The translations under genes and the position numbers were made by a program. A stretch of DNA of 64,000 nucleotides from Chromobotia macracanthus (Eukaryota > Chordata > Actinopteri > Cypriniformes > Botiidae). Positions 41,803 through 58,363 of this stretch are shown one piece after another. Position 1 is the stretch's first letter; each line of letters begins with the position of its first letter. The notes under the pieces were generated by a model, which made no database searches, was not told the DNA's origin, and worked only from the letters and a program-made list of their open reading frames with translations. The stretch is taken from positions 496,001 through 560,000 of the forward strand of contig JAZGTH010000040.1 of assembly GCA_036877525.1 (NCBI GenBank), read 5' to 3'.

Positions 41803-43860
41803 CTGCAAACCAACACAGTAGACTGGATGAATATATTATGTACATTACTCATTAGAATCAAGAACAGTATGAGAATCTTCACACCAATTAATTTCTATAC
41901 ACATATACAGATATGTGAAAAAGAAAATAAAACTATTAAACTAATCTATACCAATATGCTGCTAATTCAAAACTTTGATGTTTGTTCTTAAAATAATATT
42001 GATCCACATTTACAGTGTATTAAATCCCTAATTTAATCTGTAACTACCTCAAATAGAGAAATTATAAGATTATTTCAAACTGCTGCAGTGTTAAACAAAG
42101 TGTGTTTGAGCCAAAGTCCCTGGATATCTCTATTATTAAGGATCTTTTAAGATGAGATTAAAAGATCTGAGATCAATGCCTATAGTGTGCTCAGAAATGG
42201 CCAATTCAAGTCGGTTTTATATAAATATATGCCATGCAACAGGACAGCTCAATGGTTTGGGCATTTCTCATACTTACAGTGGGAAAAACTTTTTAGTTGG
42301 TGGATGATAAAACAGGCAGAAATATCCTATTGATTTACAATGAAAAAGAGACCCAAGCCAAAAAACAGAATATCACAGAAACTAGGTTAGGCAGTTTTGA
42401 TGTGGAAACATACTATGTTTATTGCACATTTATTTTAAGTCAAATACTAAGCACAGATTGTTACATGAGAGAAAAATTGACACATCCTGCAAATTTCTGT
42501 TACATAACTGCACTCGCCATGGCAACTCATCCAAACATTCCTTGGATCTGGACTTCAGGATCCAATTAACATTCCTTTCTAATCCTTTTTACAGCTTAAT
42601 TAAACATTTATATTATATCAGTGACTGCAGAAGATCACTAAAGTTCCTAAAGGAAGTCAAACATTTTGTCTCCACAAGTTGCACACAGACTATTATAAAG
42701 CTCTCTATGTTTCCCTCAGGATCTTTTCCATTAACCCAGCCTACTGATGCTCTTTCACTGTTTCTAGTTTCATCTGGGCTGCCAAGAGAAGTAATTACAG
42801 CTGTGCACTGAACACTGTGTTTCCAAACCACTGGGGTATGACTTTTTAACAGAGATTCAAGACTCCTCCTGCCGTCTAAGCTAAACCTGATCAAATATCA
42901 AGAGAACCCACATTGTTCAAATATATGTTTGTAGAGCTTTAGGAAATTAAGACAACAGTTTGCTTGGCTACACACTGACCTCAACATTTGGTAAGTAAAA
43001 CACAACAAAACTGTTAAAAAGGTCAGAATTGCTTGGTCAGTAGCATATGGTGTGTTTTGAAAAGCTTCTCAATCAGCTTAATCAGAAAGAAGTTGCTAAA
43101 AGTTGGTTAAACTTCTGAAAAAAAGGTAAAAACAACAAAAAACCAACAAAACTAGAGTAATCAAGTGAATCCTCTTTTCAGCATTATTTATATGATCTAA
43201 GAATCATTTTTGACAGTAAAGGACGGTTGAATTGTGTTAGTATTGCTCTGCTTATGCTGGAGGATAAATTGTTATGAGGTGGGAAACTAGTTCTCTAAGG
43301 ACTTCAGAGCTGTGGGCAAATACAACAACTATGTGAAGTTTTCCTCTATCTAATCTTGCTGTCTGCATAACTGCAGCGCGCTGTAATGCCCCGGCACTCT
43401 AAAAATAGTTTGCACTCATAGTTAAAACAGCAGAATCCGTAAAATAATGATCAGTACAGAATAAATATGATTAGTACATTGTGCAGGTACAACCTAGCCC
43501 AAGAACTGTGACTTATCTTTTCTTTTAATATTTATACCTTATATTTATAATGAAGGAATTAAAGCATGTTATAACATAAAGAGCTCGATACCATTCATAC
43601 AGCTCATTTATCTATATCTCAAATAAATACTACATTCATTGGTTACACACATATCTAGTAAGAAGATACTATTCTACCAATCAAGTCAAAATAGAGCTTT
43701 TTACAACACAGTAAATGATAAGTGACTTACCCTGCTGTTTAAGTGTGAACTGACACACTCCTCTGTAGACAGCAGTGGTTCAGATCTACTTGTGTTACAT
43801 AGCAGTGCTAGAGTACTCCAGCCCGCCTGTCTGTCAAACCTTCAACAGCTGCCTTCCATA
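41803..43860 (-). other. sgcg: sgcg first intron and probable non-coding first exon
   Basis: The first coding exon begins exactly at ATG after an acceptor, so an untranslated exon must lie upstream. A good minus-strand donor (CAGCAGG|gtaagt) ends at 43731, making about 43731-43800 the likely first exon. An E-box CAGCTG lies near 43848. The intron from 41803 to 43730 holds no recognised exon; open frames at 42297-42894 resemble nothing known. Confidence 0.5.
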
Positions 43861-44929
43861 AATCTGACTCTGGATTAGTCTCAACTAATCACCACACAGG
43901 CAGCCCTCAGACTTCCTCCCTGGATCTCACATACCATACACTGTTTCAATACCTCTCTTTCCACATTACACAAATCAAAGACTTTTGATTTTTGATTTTT
44001 GAGACTTTGAACTGATCACGTTAGAGGGGATTTATAAGCCAGACACATAAAGAGCAGTAGCTGGTTGTTATTTTCTGTATATGGTTGTTTCTCTGAGGGA
44101 TGGGTATAGGGTGGGTAAGAAGGAAGAAATGACTGAAAATGTCTGTTTGGGGAGACTTATAAAGCATTTTCTGCACTTGTTTGTCTTGCATGCATGTGGC
44201 TCATATGCTAAGCATGAGGACTGGATAAGTAACTAAAGTTAGTGGCTTCTCATTGAATATCTGCTTTTCTGTTTGACAGCACTCACTTCTTTATAAAGAC
44301 AGATAATTTTAAACAGGATGGATTCTTTTCCAGGAGGCGTGGCTTCAGGCTATTTAAGACTTGTGTTGTCTTTTTAACATAGTTTACGCAGGAGTTTGAT
44401 TGTCTCAATGTAAATACTGTTAAACAAACAAGCAAACAAACAAACACAGAACGTAGTTTACCCAGAGATAGAAATAGGTAATCTAGACTTAAGCAATTTC
44501 TTGGGACCAGATCAGCACAGAAACTTGGAGAAGCTCTTTTGACCCAGGCCAGTAGGCAGCCACATAGAACACCCTATTAACACCCTAGCAACACCCCAAA
44601 ACACCATAGCAATGCTCTGGCAACAACTCCAAACACCTTAGAATCATAATGATGAGTTTTGTATGGGCACAACATACATTTTTTTCATGTGTTCTGCATT
44701 AGAAACTGTACGTTTGTCTGTACGTATTAGAATATATATTAGAAGTTAGATTTAATTAGTTAATTTGGATTACAAGAAAATATGATGGAAGTTTTAATAT
44801 GTTGCGGTTATTAACATTCAGTTTTTAAAGAGAATGTAAGGCTATTGTTACTGTATTTCTTATAAGATGGGATATGTATAGCGGTTCCGAAATCCTGTCC
44901 TACAGAAGACGTTTAAACAGATCATAGAC
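43861..44929. other. intergenic, sgcg to trappc4
   Basis: No gene seen. It contains a short (CAAA)n tract at about 44425-44450 and a 'caccctagcaacaccc' repeat at about 44565-44640. This is the junction between the mipep-tnfrsf19-sacs-sgcg block and the trappc4-slc37a4 block. Confidence 0.65.
44565..44640. repeat. (ACCCTAGCAAC)-type degenerate minisatellite
   Basis: The words 'aacaccctattaacaccctagcaacacccc' recur with drift. Related tracts occur at about 49275-49345 and 50965-51025. It is a familiar cyprinid repeat. Confidence 0.6.
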
Positions 44930-45186
44930 GACAGTGATTGGTCAATCATCATCTGCGCTGAGAAAAGTTACACGTACCATATGATATTCGGTAGTCAATA
45001 TTACGCTAATTTAACTTTTGATTTAAAGATGCAGAATTACAAATTAAGTTTATTAGAAGTACCATTTGTGGGGAATGTATGCTGTGTGCGCTTTATAATA
45101 TTGAAAAGATGTTTCTTTCCAACCAATCATGCAACAAAGTCACATGATTGGCCCCACACATCAGCTGTTCAGCGATGGGAAGAAAC
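44930..45186 (+). promoter_or_regulatory. trappc4: trappc4 promoter region with CCAAT boxes
   Basis: Inverted CCAAT boxes at about 44937 (GTGATTGGTCAATC) and 45144 (ATGATTGGCCCC), and a direct one at 45121 (ACCAATCATG), lie within 250 bases of the ATG. No TATA box is convincing. This fits a housekeeping NF-Y type promoter; the start site is not determined. Confidence 0.5.
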
Positions 45187-46707
45187 ATGGCGATCTTCAG
45201 TGTGTATGTTGTCAATAAGGCTGGTGGACTCATCTACCAGTACGACAATTTTGTCCCTCGGGCTGAAGTGGAGAAAACGTTCAGCTTTCCTCTTGATTTA
45301 GTGTTAAAGATTCATGATGAGAAGGTAGTTGTTTCTTTCGGACAGCGAGATGGCATCAAAGGTGTGTGTAAAACCTCATGATATGAATGGAGCAGTCAAT
45401 GTAGTAGTAATACTGTTTGATCTGACCAGTGATGTCATGTGTTTCTCGTATGCAGTGGGTCATGCTCTTCTGTCCATTAACGGGGTAGATGTGAATGGTA
45501 AATACACGGCGGAAGGGAAGGAGATACTGGAGTATCTGAAAGATCCTGCTCACTATCCAGTGTCCATCAAATTTGGACGCCCTCGACTAACGTCCAACGA
45601 GAAACTTATGCTGGCTTCAATGTTTCACTCGTGAGTATTTAGAAGATTCAGGAATCGGTACAGTGTAGCAGTGGTAAAAGTTTCTTGAACTTCTTTCAGA
45701 ATGAGAGACAATAATTTATTAGGCAATTGGCTAACATTTAGTAATCACTTTACCTAATATTCACTAATGCTTAATTAATTAATGTTTATGGTAAAGTACC
45801 AAAGTCATGTATTTTTGCACATGTACCATGTCTGAACCATTATATTGTTTGAAGTACTTAGGACTACTAGAGTACCGTGGTTCAATGTGGTTTTCATTTA
45901 GTACCATGTTTTACATTAGAAATCCATAGTATTCCAGTACTGTCACTGTGCTATGGTACAGCCCTGCAAAAAGTATTTTTTTCTACTTTCATTTGTGTAA
46001 ATACAAATAAATAAATGTGAATTAAACAAATACAAATCTGTGAGCCAAACTTTCATGACATTTCCTATTTTTGAATCTATCAGTGATCTACTAATCATTA
46101 GGCTGTAAGAAGAATGTTATTAAAGAAAGGTAAGAGATTTGTTATTTTTGTGAATCCTTATTGGATGTTTATTCCCGTTTATTTAAGGCTGTTTGCTATT
46201 GGATCACAGTTATCACCTGAGGTTGGGAGCTCTGGTATTGAAATGTTGGAGACAGATGTGTTTAAAATACATTGCTTTCAGACTCTCACAGGTATAGTTT
46301 AAGTAGGAAAATGTTTATATAAATGTAATATGCTTATATGTGATTACTGAACAAAATCCTAAAGATTCTTATTTTGATTGATTTTTTTTTTTTTTTTTTG
46401 CAGGAATTAAGTTCATTGTATTGGCAGACCCTCGGCAGACTGGCACTGATGGACTGTTAAGAAAGATTTATGAAATCTACTCAGACTTTGCGCTGAAGAA
46501 CCCTTTCTACTCTTTAGAAATGCCTATCAGGTATGTAATATTTATTACTGTAATATTTACTATTGTTTCACATGAGTTTCATTTGCAGTGATATGCAAAC
46601 ATAAGAAACAATGTACAACTTCTTTCAGATGTGAGCTTTTTGACCAGAATCTAAAGAATGCACTGGAAATAGCAGAGAAGGCTGGTACATTTGGATCAGG
46701 CTCCTGA
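45187..46707 (+). CDS. trappc4: trappc4, trafficking protein particle complex subunit 4 (synbindin)
   Basis: This is a core subunit of the TRAPP complexes, which act as exchange factors for Rab1-type GTPases in ER-to-Golgi and later membrane traffic. Five exons: 45187-45361, 45456-45630, 46188-46291, 46404-46530 and 46629-46707. Phases agree; the total is 219 residues, the same as human. It begins MAIFSVYVVNKAGGLIYQYD (longin-like fold) and runs through RDGIKVGHALLSINGVDVNG, SIKFGRPRLTSNEKLMLAS, FAIGSQLSPEVGSSGIEMLE and LTGIKFVVLADPRQ. It ends ALEIAEKAGTFGSGS. The start ATG at 45187 is preferred over upstream in-frame options because conservation begins there. No damage seen. A 46927-46932 ATTAAA may be the polyadenylation signal. 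Confidence 0.97.
45780..45965. repeat. dispersed repeat in trappc4 intron 2 (taccatg words)
   Basis: Loosely repeated words such as 'gtaccatgt', 'agtaccgtgg' and 'ctatggtaca' occur across about 185 bases. This resembles a common fish repeat made of 'accatggtac' units. Confidence 0.45.
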
Positions 46708-47734
46708 TCTGGATCTGAAATGGATGTTGTTGGTATAAGGACTTGTCAACTTCTTTTCACTTCTGTACAACCCCAAATTGGTAGTGAGACAATTCTTGAC
46801 AAATGTTTGTATATAATTGACATGGACAGTTTCATGTTCAGAAGCTCTTGTGGAGAACGTTTAAGATGAAGCAACTCAGCACGTATTGTGCATTTAAGTG
46901 TTATGTTTACTAGAATCAGATTTGTTATTAAACATGTAATTTGCTATTAGTCAACAAAATATAATGTTGTGTCAAGTATTGCCAAGTATATTTTACATTG
47001 GACCCAAGTCATCTTAGTTTAGGTCAAAAACAAAGTTGTTTAAGTTGTGTAAAAAAAGCAAGTATATCTGTATATATAAATGAGTACAGCATAGTGTGAT
47101 CCTTAGTTTTTATTTATATAAACTTATTCATTGTGCTGTTTAACAATTATTTGCTGTAGCACATTATGTTTTGTAACATATTTCATCATACACTTTAATT
47201 TGTAAAACAGATGTAGAGGTAGGACCAGGTAAAATTCTGACACTATAGAAACGCCACTGAGAAAATGCTTTTACAAACTCTAGAAATGGTTAATTATAAA
47301 ATCCAGTTTGGGTGTTTGGTAATCAGAACAATTTAAAACTCATCCAGTTTTAATGGAATACAGAATAAATAATATGTTTTTGAATGCAATGACTACATAT
47401 TGGTATCCTATTTTGTGGTAAAGATATTGGTAAAGATGTAGTGGAATCTCTTGGGACTGGATATCCAGTAAAACTGGGATGAATGCACATTTTGGGAGCT
47501 CCTTGAAAAGGTGCTGATGTAACTTGCTATTGTCAGTAGTAGTACAACCACAAAAGCCTTCAGTAAAAGTCCTTTTTGCTATCTTCCATATTTACATCAA
47601 TTGTTAGTCTATGAATATGAAAATCCATCCATGTTTGACAAACACAAATTGCACATTTTCAACAATTGACTTGTGCCCTTACCTTTAAAACTAGTAAACA
47701 AAAATTTAAATACTCTAACATTTAGTCAGCCTTC
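46708..47734. other. trappc4 3' flank
   Basis: The trappc4 3' UTR probably ends soon after ATTAAA at 46927-46932. The remaining 0.8 kb up to the slc37a4 relic is AT-rich with no recognised feature. Confidence 0.6.
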
Positions 47735-48870
47735 TTAGGAAGGCTTCCCATCTTTGTGGAGTAGAAAATAACCAACTGTGGTGATGATACAGGTAATCTC
47801 GGCTACCCAGAATGCTGTGTTCCAGTTGTAGTAGTTTGGTAATGGTGCCAAATGGCAATCCTGAGAGGAACCCACCAACTGTAAAGAAAAACAAATTGAT
47901 ATTCTCAGAAAATAGGCAACTGGTAACTTAACGTTTTATACGTTTGTATACGTTTTTTTCAAAGTCAAAAAAACAATATTCTGAAAGCACTATAATGGTT
48001 AGCAAAATTTCATTACTGCTTTTGCATTAATATCTAAATATTTAAATGACTAAACAGAATATTGTCACCATTTGAATTTGCTGATAGCGTAAGCCAGTTA
48101 TTGGCTGCTGGTGATGAGACCTGCAGTGCAGAAAGATTAAATAAAGTTTGATTAGACTTTTGTGTACAGCAACTCCCATTTAAAATAATTTAAAAACATA
48201 CAGGTTTGCAAAGTGTGAGGGAACAATAGAACAACAGGCCATCATTTCACACTGGACTGTAAAGACATAGATAAGCTAAATTCAATCACTGCTGATTAAT
48301 TCAATCCAGGGCAAGAAAACAAACAAACAAACAAATTCAGCTGTAATATGTTAGCAGAAATAAAATCAGTCTTAAATAATAATTTACAAATATCTTAGTG
48401 GTTTCTGTACAATTGAATTTAATTCAGGATCATTCTACATTTTTCAAAAGGCACATAAATAATGACAATGGCAAAAAAAGCAGACACCATCTTTTAGCAT
48501 GCCACACATACAAGCATATAGGCATTTTTAGCAGAATGGACCACTTGACATTTAGCCATTATATTATAATTTTAATGTATTATAATAATTAAAACTTTAA
48601 ATACGATTTCTTTAAAAATCTCCTTTTTGAAATGGAAAAGGCAACAGTTTCATAACACAACCTCTTAAATATGTGAGCACAGTGAAGACAAAGTACAGGC
48701 CACTAAAGTTGCACATGCTCACCCAGGTCATCCTTATCCAGTGAGATCTCTTGCATTTCAGAGGGCATTACAAAAGAAAATGTTTTTCTGTTGAAATAAT
48801 ACAATGTGTAGCCCACAAACATGGCCAGAAAGATAGTAGCTCTTTAGTAGCCATATCCAGACTTTCCCAT
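47735..48870 (-). pseudogene. slc37a4: slc37a4 (glucose-6-phosphate transporter) pseudogene, three exon remnants
   Basis: SLC37A4 moves glucose-6-phosphate into the ER lumen; it is a major-facilitator protein of about 430 residues. First exon, 48870-48723: MGKSGYGY*RATIFLAMF, then VGYTLYYFNRKTFSFVMPS and EISLDKDDLG before a good donor. TAA at 48846-48844 replaces the second tyrosine of the conserved GYGYYR. Second exon: the acceptor and start at 48120 give LITSSQ*LAYAISKF, then it breaks off near 48074. Last exon, 47878-47735: VGGFLSGLPFGTITK, then a one-base insertion, then YYNWNTAFWVAEITCIITT and GYFLLHKDGKPS*. The exons between are gone, since only about 200 bases separate the second and last pieces. 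Tail-to-tail placement with trappc4 matches human 11q23.3, so this is the original locus decaying in place, not a retrocopy; introns and splice sites remain. Two nonsense codons plus a frameshift exclude a working gene. Confidence 0.93.
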
Positions 48871-48976
48871 GGTTGTCACAGTTTTAAAATGATCAAGCAG
48901 GAAATATAAGCCACAACAGGGTTCCACTTTAGCTGAGCCACCACGATCCACCAGGAGTGAATCTGTGAAACAAGAC

Positions 48977-49018
48977 CTAGTGAGGTCAGAAACTGAGCTA
49001 GTGAGGTCAGAAACTGAG
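48977..49018. repeat. two perfect tandem copies of a 21-bp unit
   Basis: CTAGTGAGGTCAGAAACTGAG occurs twice in direct succession, just upstream of the slc37a4 relic's first exon. Confidence 0.95.
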
Positions 49019-49264
49019 CTGTAATCAATGTAATCAATGGCAGGGTTGATGGTCAACCTGGCTGAGATTTAAACTACTGTCAACGTACAGTTAATTTCTG
49101 CCATCTACCGGATGAATTGGGGTACAACAACCAAAAAGATTGAACAAACATGGGTTAAGGTTTTTCATCAACATTTTAGACAGATACAATATATATATAT
49201 ATTTAACTTCCAAACACTCCCATAGACTTCCTCAGAAAATGTCCATGAAACACCTGTTTGTCTA

Positions 49265-49345
49265 TTGAATCTCCAACAATGCCCTAACAACCACCCAGAA
49301 CACGCTACAAGAATCTTACAACTGCCTAGCAACCACCCAGAAAAT
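49265..49345. repeat. (AACCACCCAGAA)-type degenerate minisatellite
   Basis: Words 'aacaaccacccagaacacgcta' and 'cctagcaaccacccagaaaatc', the same family as at 44565. Confidence 0.6.
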
Positions 49346-49574
49346 CTGAGCAATGTCTATAGGAACACCCCTTAACACCCACTTTCAGTTGCACATTAGC
49401 AACAGTATAGCAACTGACCTGCATAGTAACCAGCCAATACACCTTTGCAACCTCATTGTAATACTCTAACACCTTGCTCATTTACACCTACATACTGTAA
49501 AGGAAACCTCTGACCCAGGTTTTAACCCGTAAACTTACAGTTATCAGCCACTGAACTACTACAGTACTAGCACA

Positions 49575-49575
<1 letters not shown>

Positions 49576-49635
<60 letters not shown>

Positions 49636-49637
49636 TT
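49576..49637. repeat. (TA)n followed by poly-T
   Basis: About 42 bases of TA followed by about 20 T. It lies directly upstream of the potassium-channel relic. Confidence 0.95.
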
Positions 49638-49699
49638 AATTAATGGCAATCAGATCATTTCAACAGGACCCAGAGTGGTTGTGGATGCATTTGGACTAG

Positions 49700-51854
49700 C
49701 TTCAGTGTAGGCAATGCCCAAATATTGCTGCTATGGTTAGTCATTGTCCTTTACACTTTATTTGGGGCTACGATTTTCTCAGCCTTTGAGAGACCATTGG
49801 AACTAGAGGCACACTGCAAATGGAACAGACAGCTGGCTGAATTTGTTCAGGATCACCAGATTCCGTCTGAGTACTTGCTTGAGCTGCTGGGACACTACGA
49901 GGAGCCTATAGCTGCTGGCAATCAAATGGTCCCGTGGAGATCTCAGGAGCATTTTACTTTGTGGCTACTGTGGTTAGAGCTATTGGTAAGTCTGCAAAAT
50001 TTAATATTTGTCCTCATATCTTATATCATAATTTTATGATTATACTGCCATTTATATCTTGCATCACTAAGATAGTTTTGTGTTTTCAAAGACACACCAA
50101 AGCGCCATTTCATTGATCAAAAACATCTATTAATGCTGCAAATTTTTTCCATCAGCTATAATTCTACCCAGCCAACAAAACATTGGGTTATCATTGGGTT
50201 AACAATGTTATCTTGCAGTAACGTTAGTAAAACTTTTTTAACATTATATATAATTTAATCAAAAACGTTATTCTTAAATTGTAAAAATGTTACAAAATTT
50301 AAAAAGTTTACATAACATTCTTATATTCAAACAGTAAAGATAATACAATGTCTAAGAAAATCTGGATAATGTTTTAAAGTTTTTGTTATTTAATAGAAAC
50401 ATTCTTACAAGTCATGGGAAGACATGGGAAAAAACACAAAACTTAAGCTCATGACACTGACAACATTACAATAGCATGGATACATATAAACAGCACTTTA
50501 GGTGTACAGTGTCCAATATAAACTGTAATCTGTCAATACACAAAGTAAAATCTGTAATGTTACCCTACGCAATTAAATATTACACAACATAATAAAGGAT
50601 TCCTTTGAGATAACAGCAACAGTTGCCTTAAGCCTAATGTAAACAAAGATTTAATGTACTTACATTGTTACTTTCTAATTACAGAATTCAACCTTTGTAA
50701 TATTTCCCAAAGTGACAATCAGTCAAATAAATTAAATTATTTATTTAGCACAGTTTGTAATTAGTCAGTTTTTAATACAAACATTGCTATTAATTGTTGC
50801 TTAGAGTTAAGTATTTAAAATAAGTATTTCATCTCCTAACCTTAAGTATTAAACTTTGGTGTGTAAATTTATTCTACATCATTTGTGCTACAGATATGAA
50901 TGATACATCAAATCACAAATTGACAAGAAATTGCGGTATTGCATTTCTGATCACAGTGATACTGTATAGCAACACACTAACAACTACTAAGAACTACTAG
51001 TAACCATATAGCAACACCCTGAAAACAATGCCATTTTCCGTGGCAGCAAGTTTTAAACAGCCAGATTTTATTCAGAAAATGTACAACAAATCTAGTTGTT
51101 ACAATAAACTCAATTGAATATATATTTCAGTCTTTCTTTTGTGCAGTTATATGAAGTTTTCCTTATCTTTTATGGGCTGATGGGCATGATAACCCTGATT
51201 ACTGTCCTCACACGCATATACTGTAAGCACAGACGGTTGAATAAAAAACACATTGGATCCCATTTAAATGCAGAACCAAAAAATGGAGATGGGCAGGAGG
51301 TTTAGAAACCCTCTGTGTACTATATAACCCTGATTTTGGCAGTAGTTGCATGTCTTGTCAACTGCGGGGCATCTGGCCTGTACACAGCTATGGAGGCTTG
51401 GACCTACCTAGAGTCTATGTACTTCAGCTTTGTGGCTTTCAGTACCATGGGCTTTGGGGACATGTTGAGAGGGCAGAAGGCCAGCTATGAAGCATGATGG
51501 GTTTATCACATAGCTAACTCTTTAATGATCATACTTGCCGTCAGTTGCACCTACTTCCTCTTCAATGTCACCTCCATCATCATCAAACAGATGCTGAATT
51601 GGATTTTGGCCAAGTTGTTCGCCCTGCACTGCTGTTCGGGTGAGCTTGAACGGGATAGAGCGGATGAGCTTTGCTGCTTCTCCATCACACACCTGAGTGA
51701 CACAGAACCAGCCAATCAGAAGCTCCAGAATGCAGCAAGCCACCTCCGCCAGATACACGGGCCCTGCCATGCAGTCAAGCCTTCTCTCACATCCAAAAGC
51801 ATGTGTGAGTGTGCCAGCGCTGCAGCAGATGCTGTTTGTGAGAGCAGAACTTAG
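49700..51854 (+). pseudogene. kcnk13: THIK-type two-pore potassium channel pseudogene (kcnk13/kcnk12-like)
   Basis: THIK channels have four membrane segments and two pore loops and carry background potassium current. Exon 1 (about 49700-49985) reads VGNAQILLLWLVIVLYTLFG, ATIFSAFERP and LGHYEEP. Then a one-base loss near 49930 shifts the frame to ISGAFYFVATVVRAIG before a GT donor. Exon 2 (about 51147-51854) resumes at LYEVFLIFYGLMG. The first selectivity filter (normally TIGFGMTTP) is absent, about 12 residues of the next membrane segment are missing, and exon phases no longer match. TAG at 51303-51305 replaces the tryptophan of WKPSVYY. Then come LYTAMEAWTYLESMYFSFVA and the intact second filter STMGFGDM. 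TGA at 51495-51497 interrupts YEA*WVYHIANS, followed by FNVTSIIIKQMLNWILAKL. The match is slightly closer to kcnk13 than kcnk12. A calmodulin gene follows, as at both human loci. Confidence 0.9.
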
Positions 51855-51882
51855 TTATCTTTTGGGAGAAGCAAATCTTGAG

Positions 51883-51906
51883 ATTTATATATATATATGG
51901 GATATA

Positions 51907-51976
<70 letters not shown>
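51883..51976. repeat. interrupted (TA)n array
   Basis: A short TA run at 51883-51897, then 'gggatatagga', then about 68 bases of TA up to 51976. Together with the run at 49576 it brackets the potassium-channel relic. Confidence 0.95.
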
Positions 51977-51980
<4 letters not shown>

Positions 51981-52439
51981 CCTTTTAATATGTGATAAAA
52001 ATTAAGAAATGGATTTTCTTTTCCAATCAACTTTGTTATATGTTAGCTATTTTATGTTCTGCAAGATTTTTCCTTAATAAAACTTGAAAACAACTACAAT
52101 ATCTGTTTTATTACTATACCTATATTATAACTATATTACTATAAGAACTTACCTAATAATCCAAAACAAATTCTTTATAACCTTTATAACATTTTTTATT
52201 ATGTCTCTGAAACACATTTTCTGTAAAGCTTATTTTTTACCCTTTTTCTTGCATGGCTACTGCTTCATGCTAAATGTGTTTTCTGTAAAATTATTAACTT
52301 TTCTCTTGCACTCTTTTTGGCCTGAAACGTAGTTTTTTCTAAAGCTTATTTAGCTTTAACTGTTTTTCTTATGTAGTTTTTCTGTTTCATATTAAAATGT
52401 ATTTTCTGTAAAGCTTGTAGAGCTTGTTCAATGAATGAA
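51977..52439. other. intergenic, kcnk13 relic to calmodulin
   Basis: Very AT-rich with repeated 'ttttctgtaaagctta' words (about 52220, 52338, 52403). No gene seen. Confidence 0.6.
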
Positions 52440-52653
52440 TGCGATAAGGCGGCGCGGAGGGATACAGTGTAAACGAGGCCGCAGCCAGACGGCGCATTAC
52501 TACACCTCCATCTGCGGACAGGTTACTCGCTCACATATACGCACTGACACACGGATCCTGCCTTTATATATCAAGGTTTAAAACACGCAGACAGCTCACC
52601 GCTGCTGATTTGAGACACTCCTCGGACGGGCTTTCATGAAATAAAATAGCGGG
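52440..52653 (+). promoter_or_regulatory. calmodulin promoter and 5' UTR
   Basis: Base composition changes sharply to CpG-rich sequence (ggcggcgcggag, gaggccgcagccagacggcgc). A TATA-like TTTATATA lies at about 52562 and the ATG at 52654. The short 5' UTR ends GCGGG before ATG. The start site is estimated at about 52590. Confidence 0.65.

Positions 52654-58363
<5,710 letters not shown>

Noticed and set aside
42297..42894. Overlapping open frames on both strands in the first sgcg intron
   Set aside because: No family resemblance in any frame. The overlap on both strands is typical of chance open frames.
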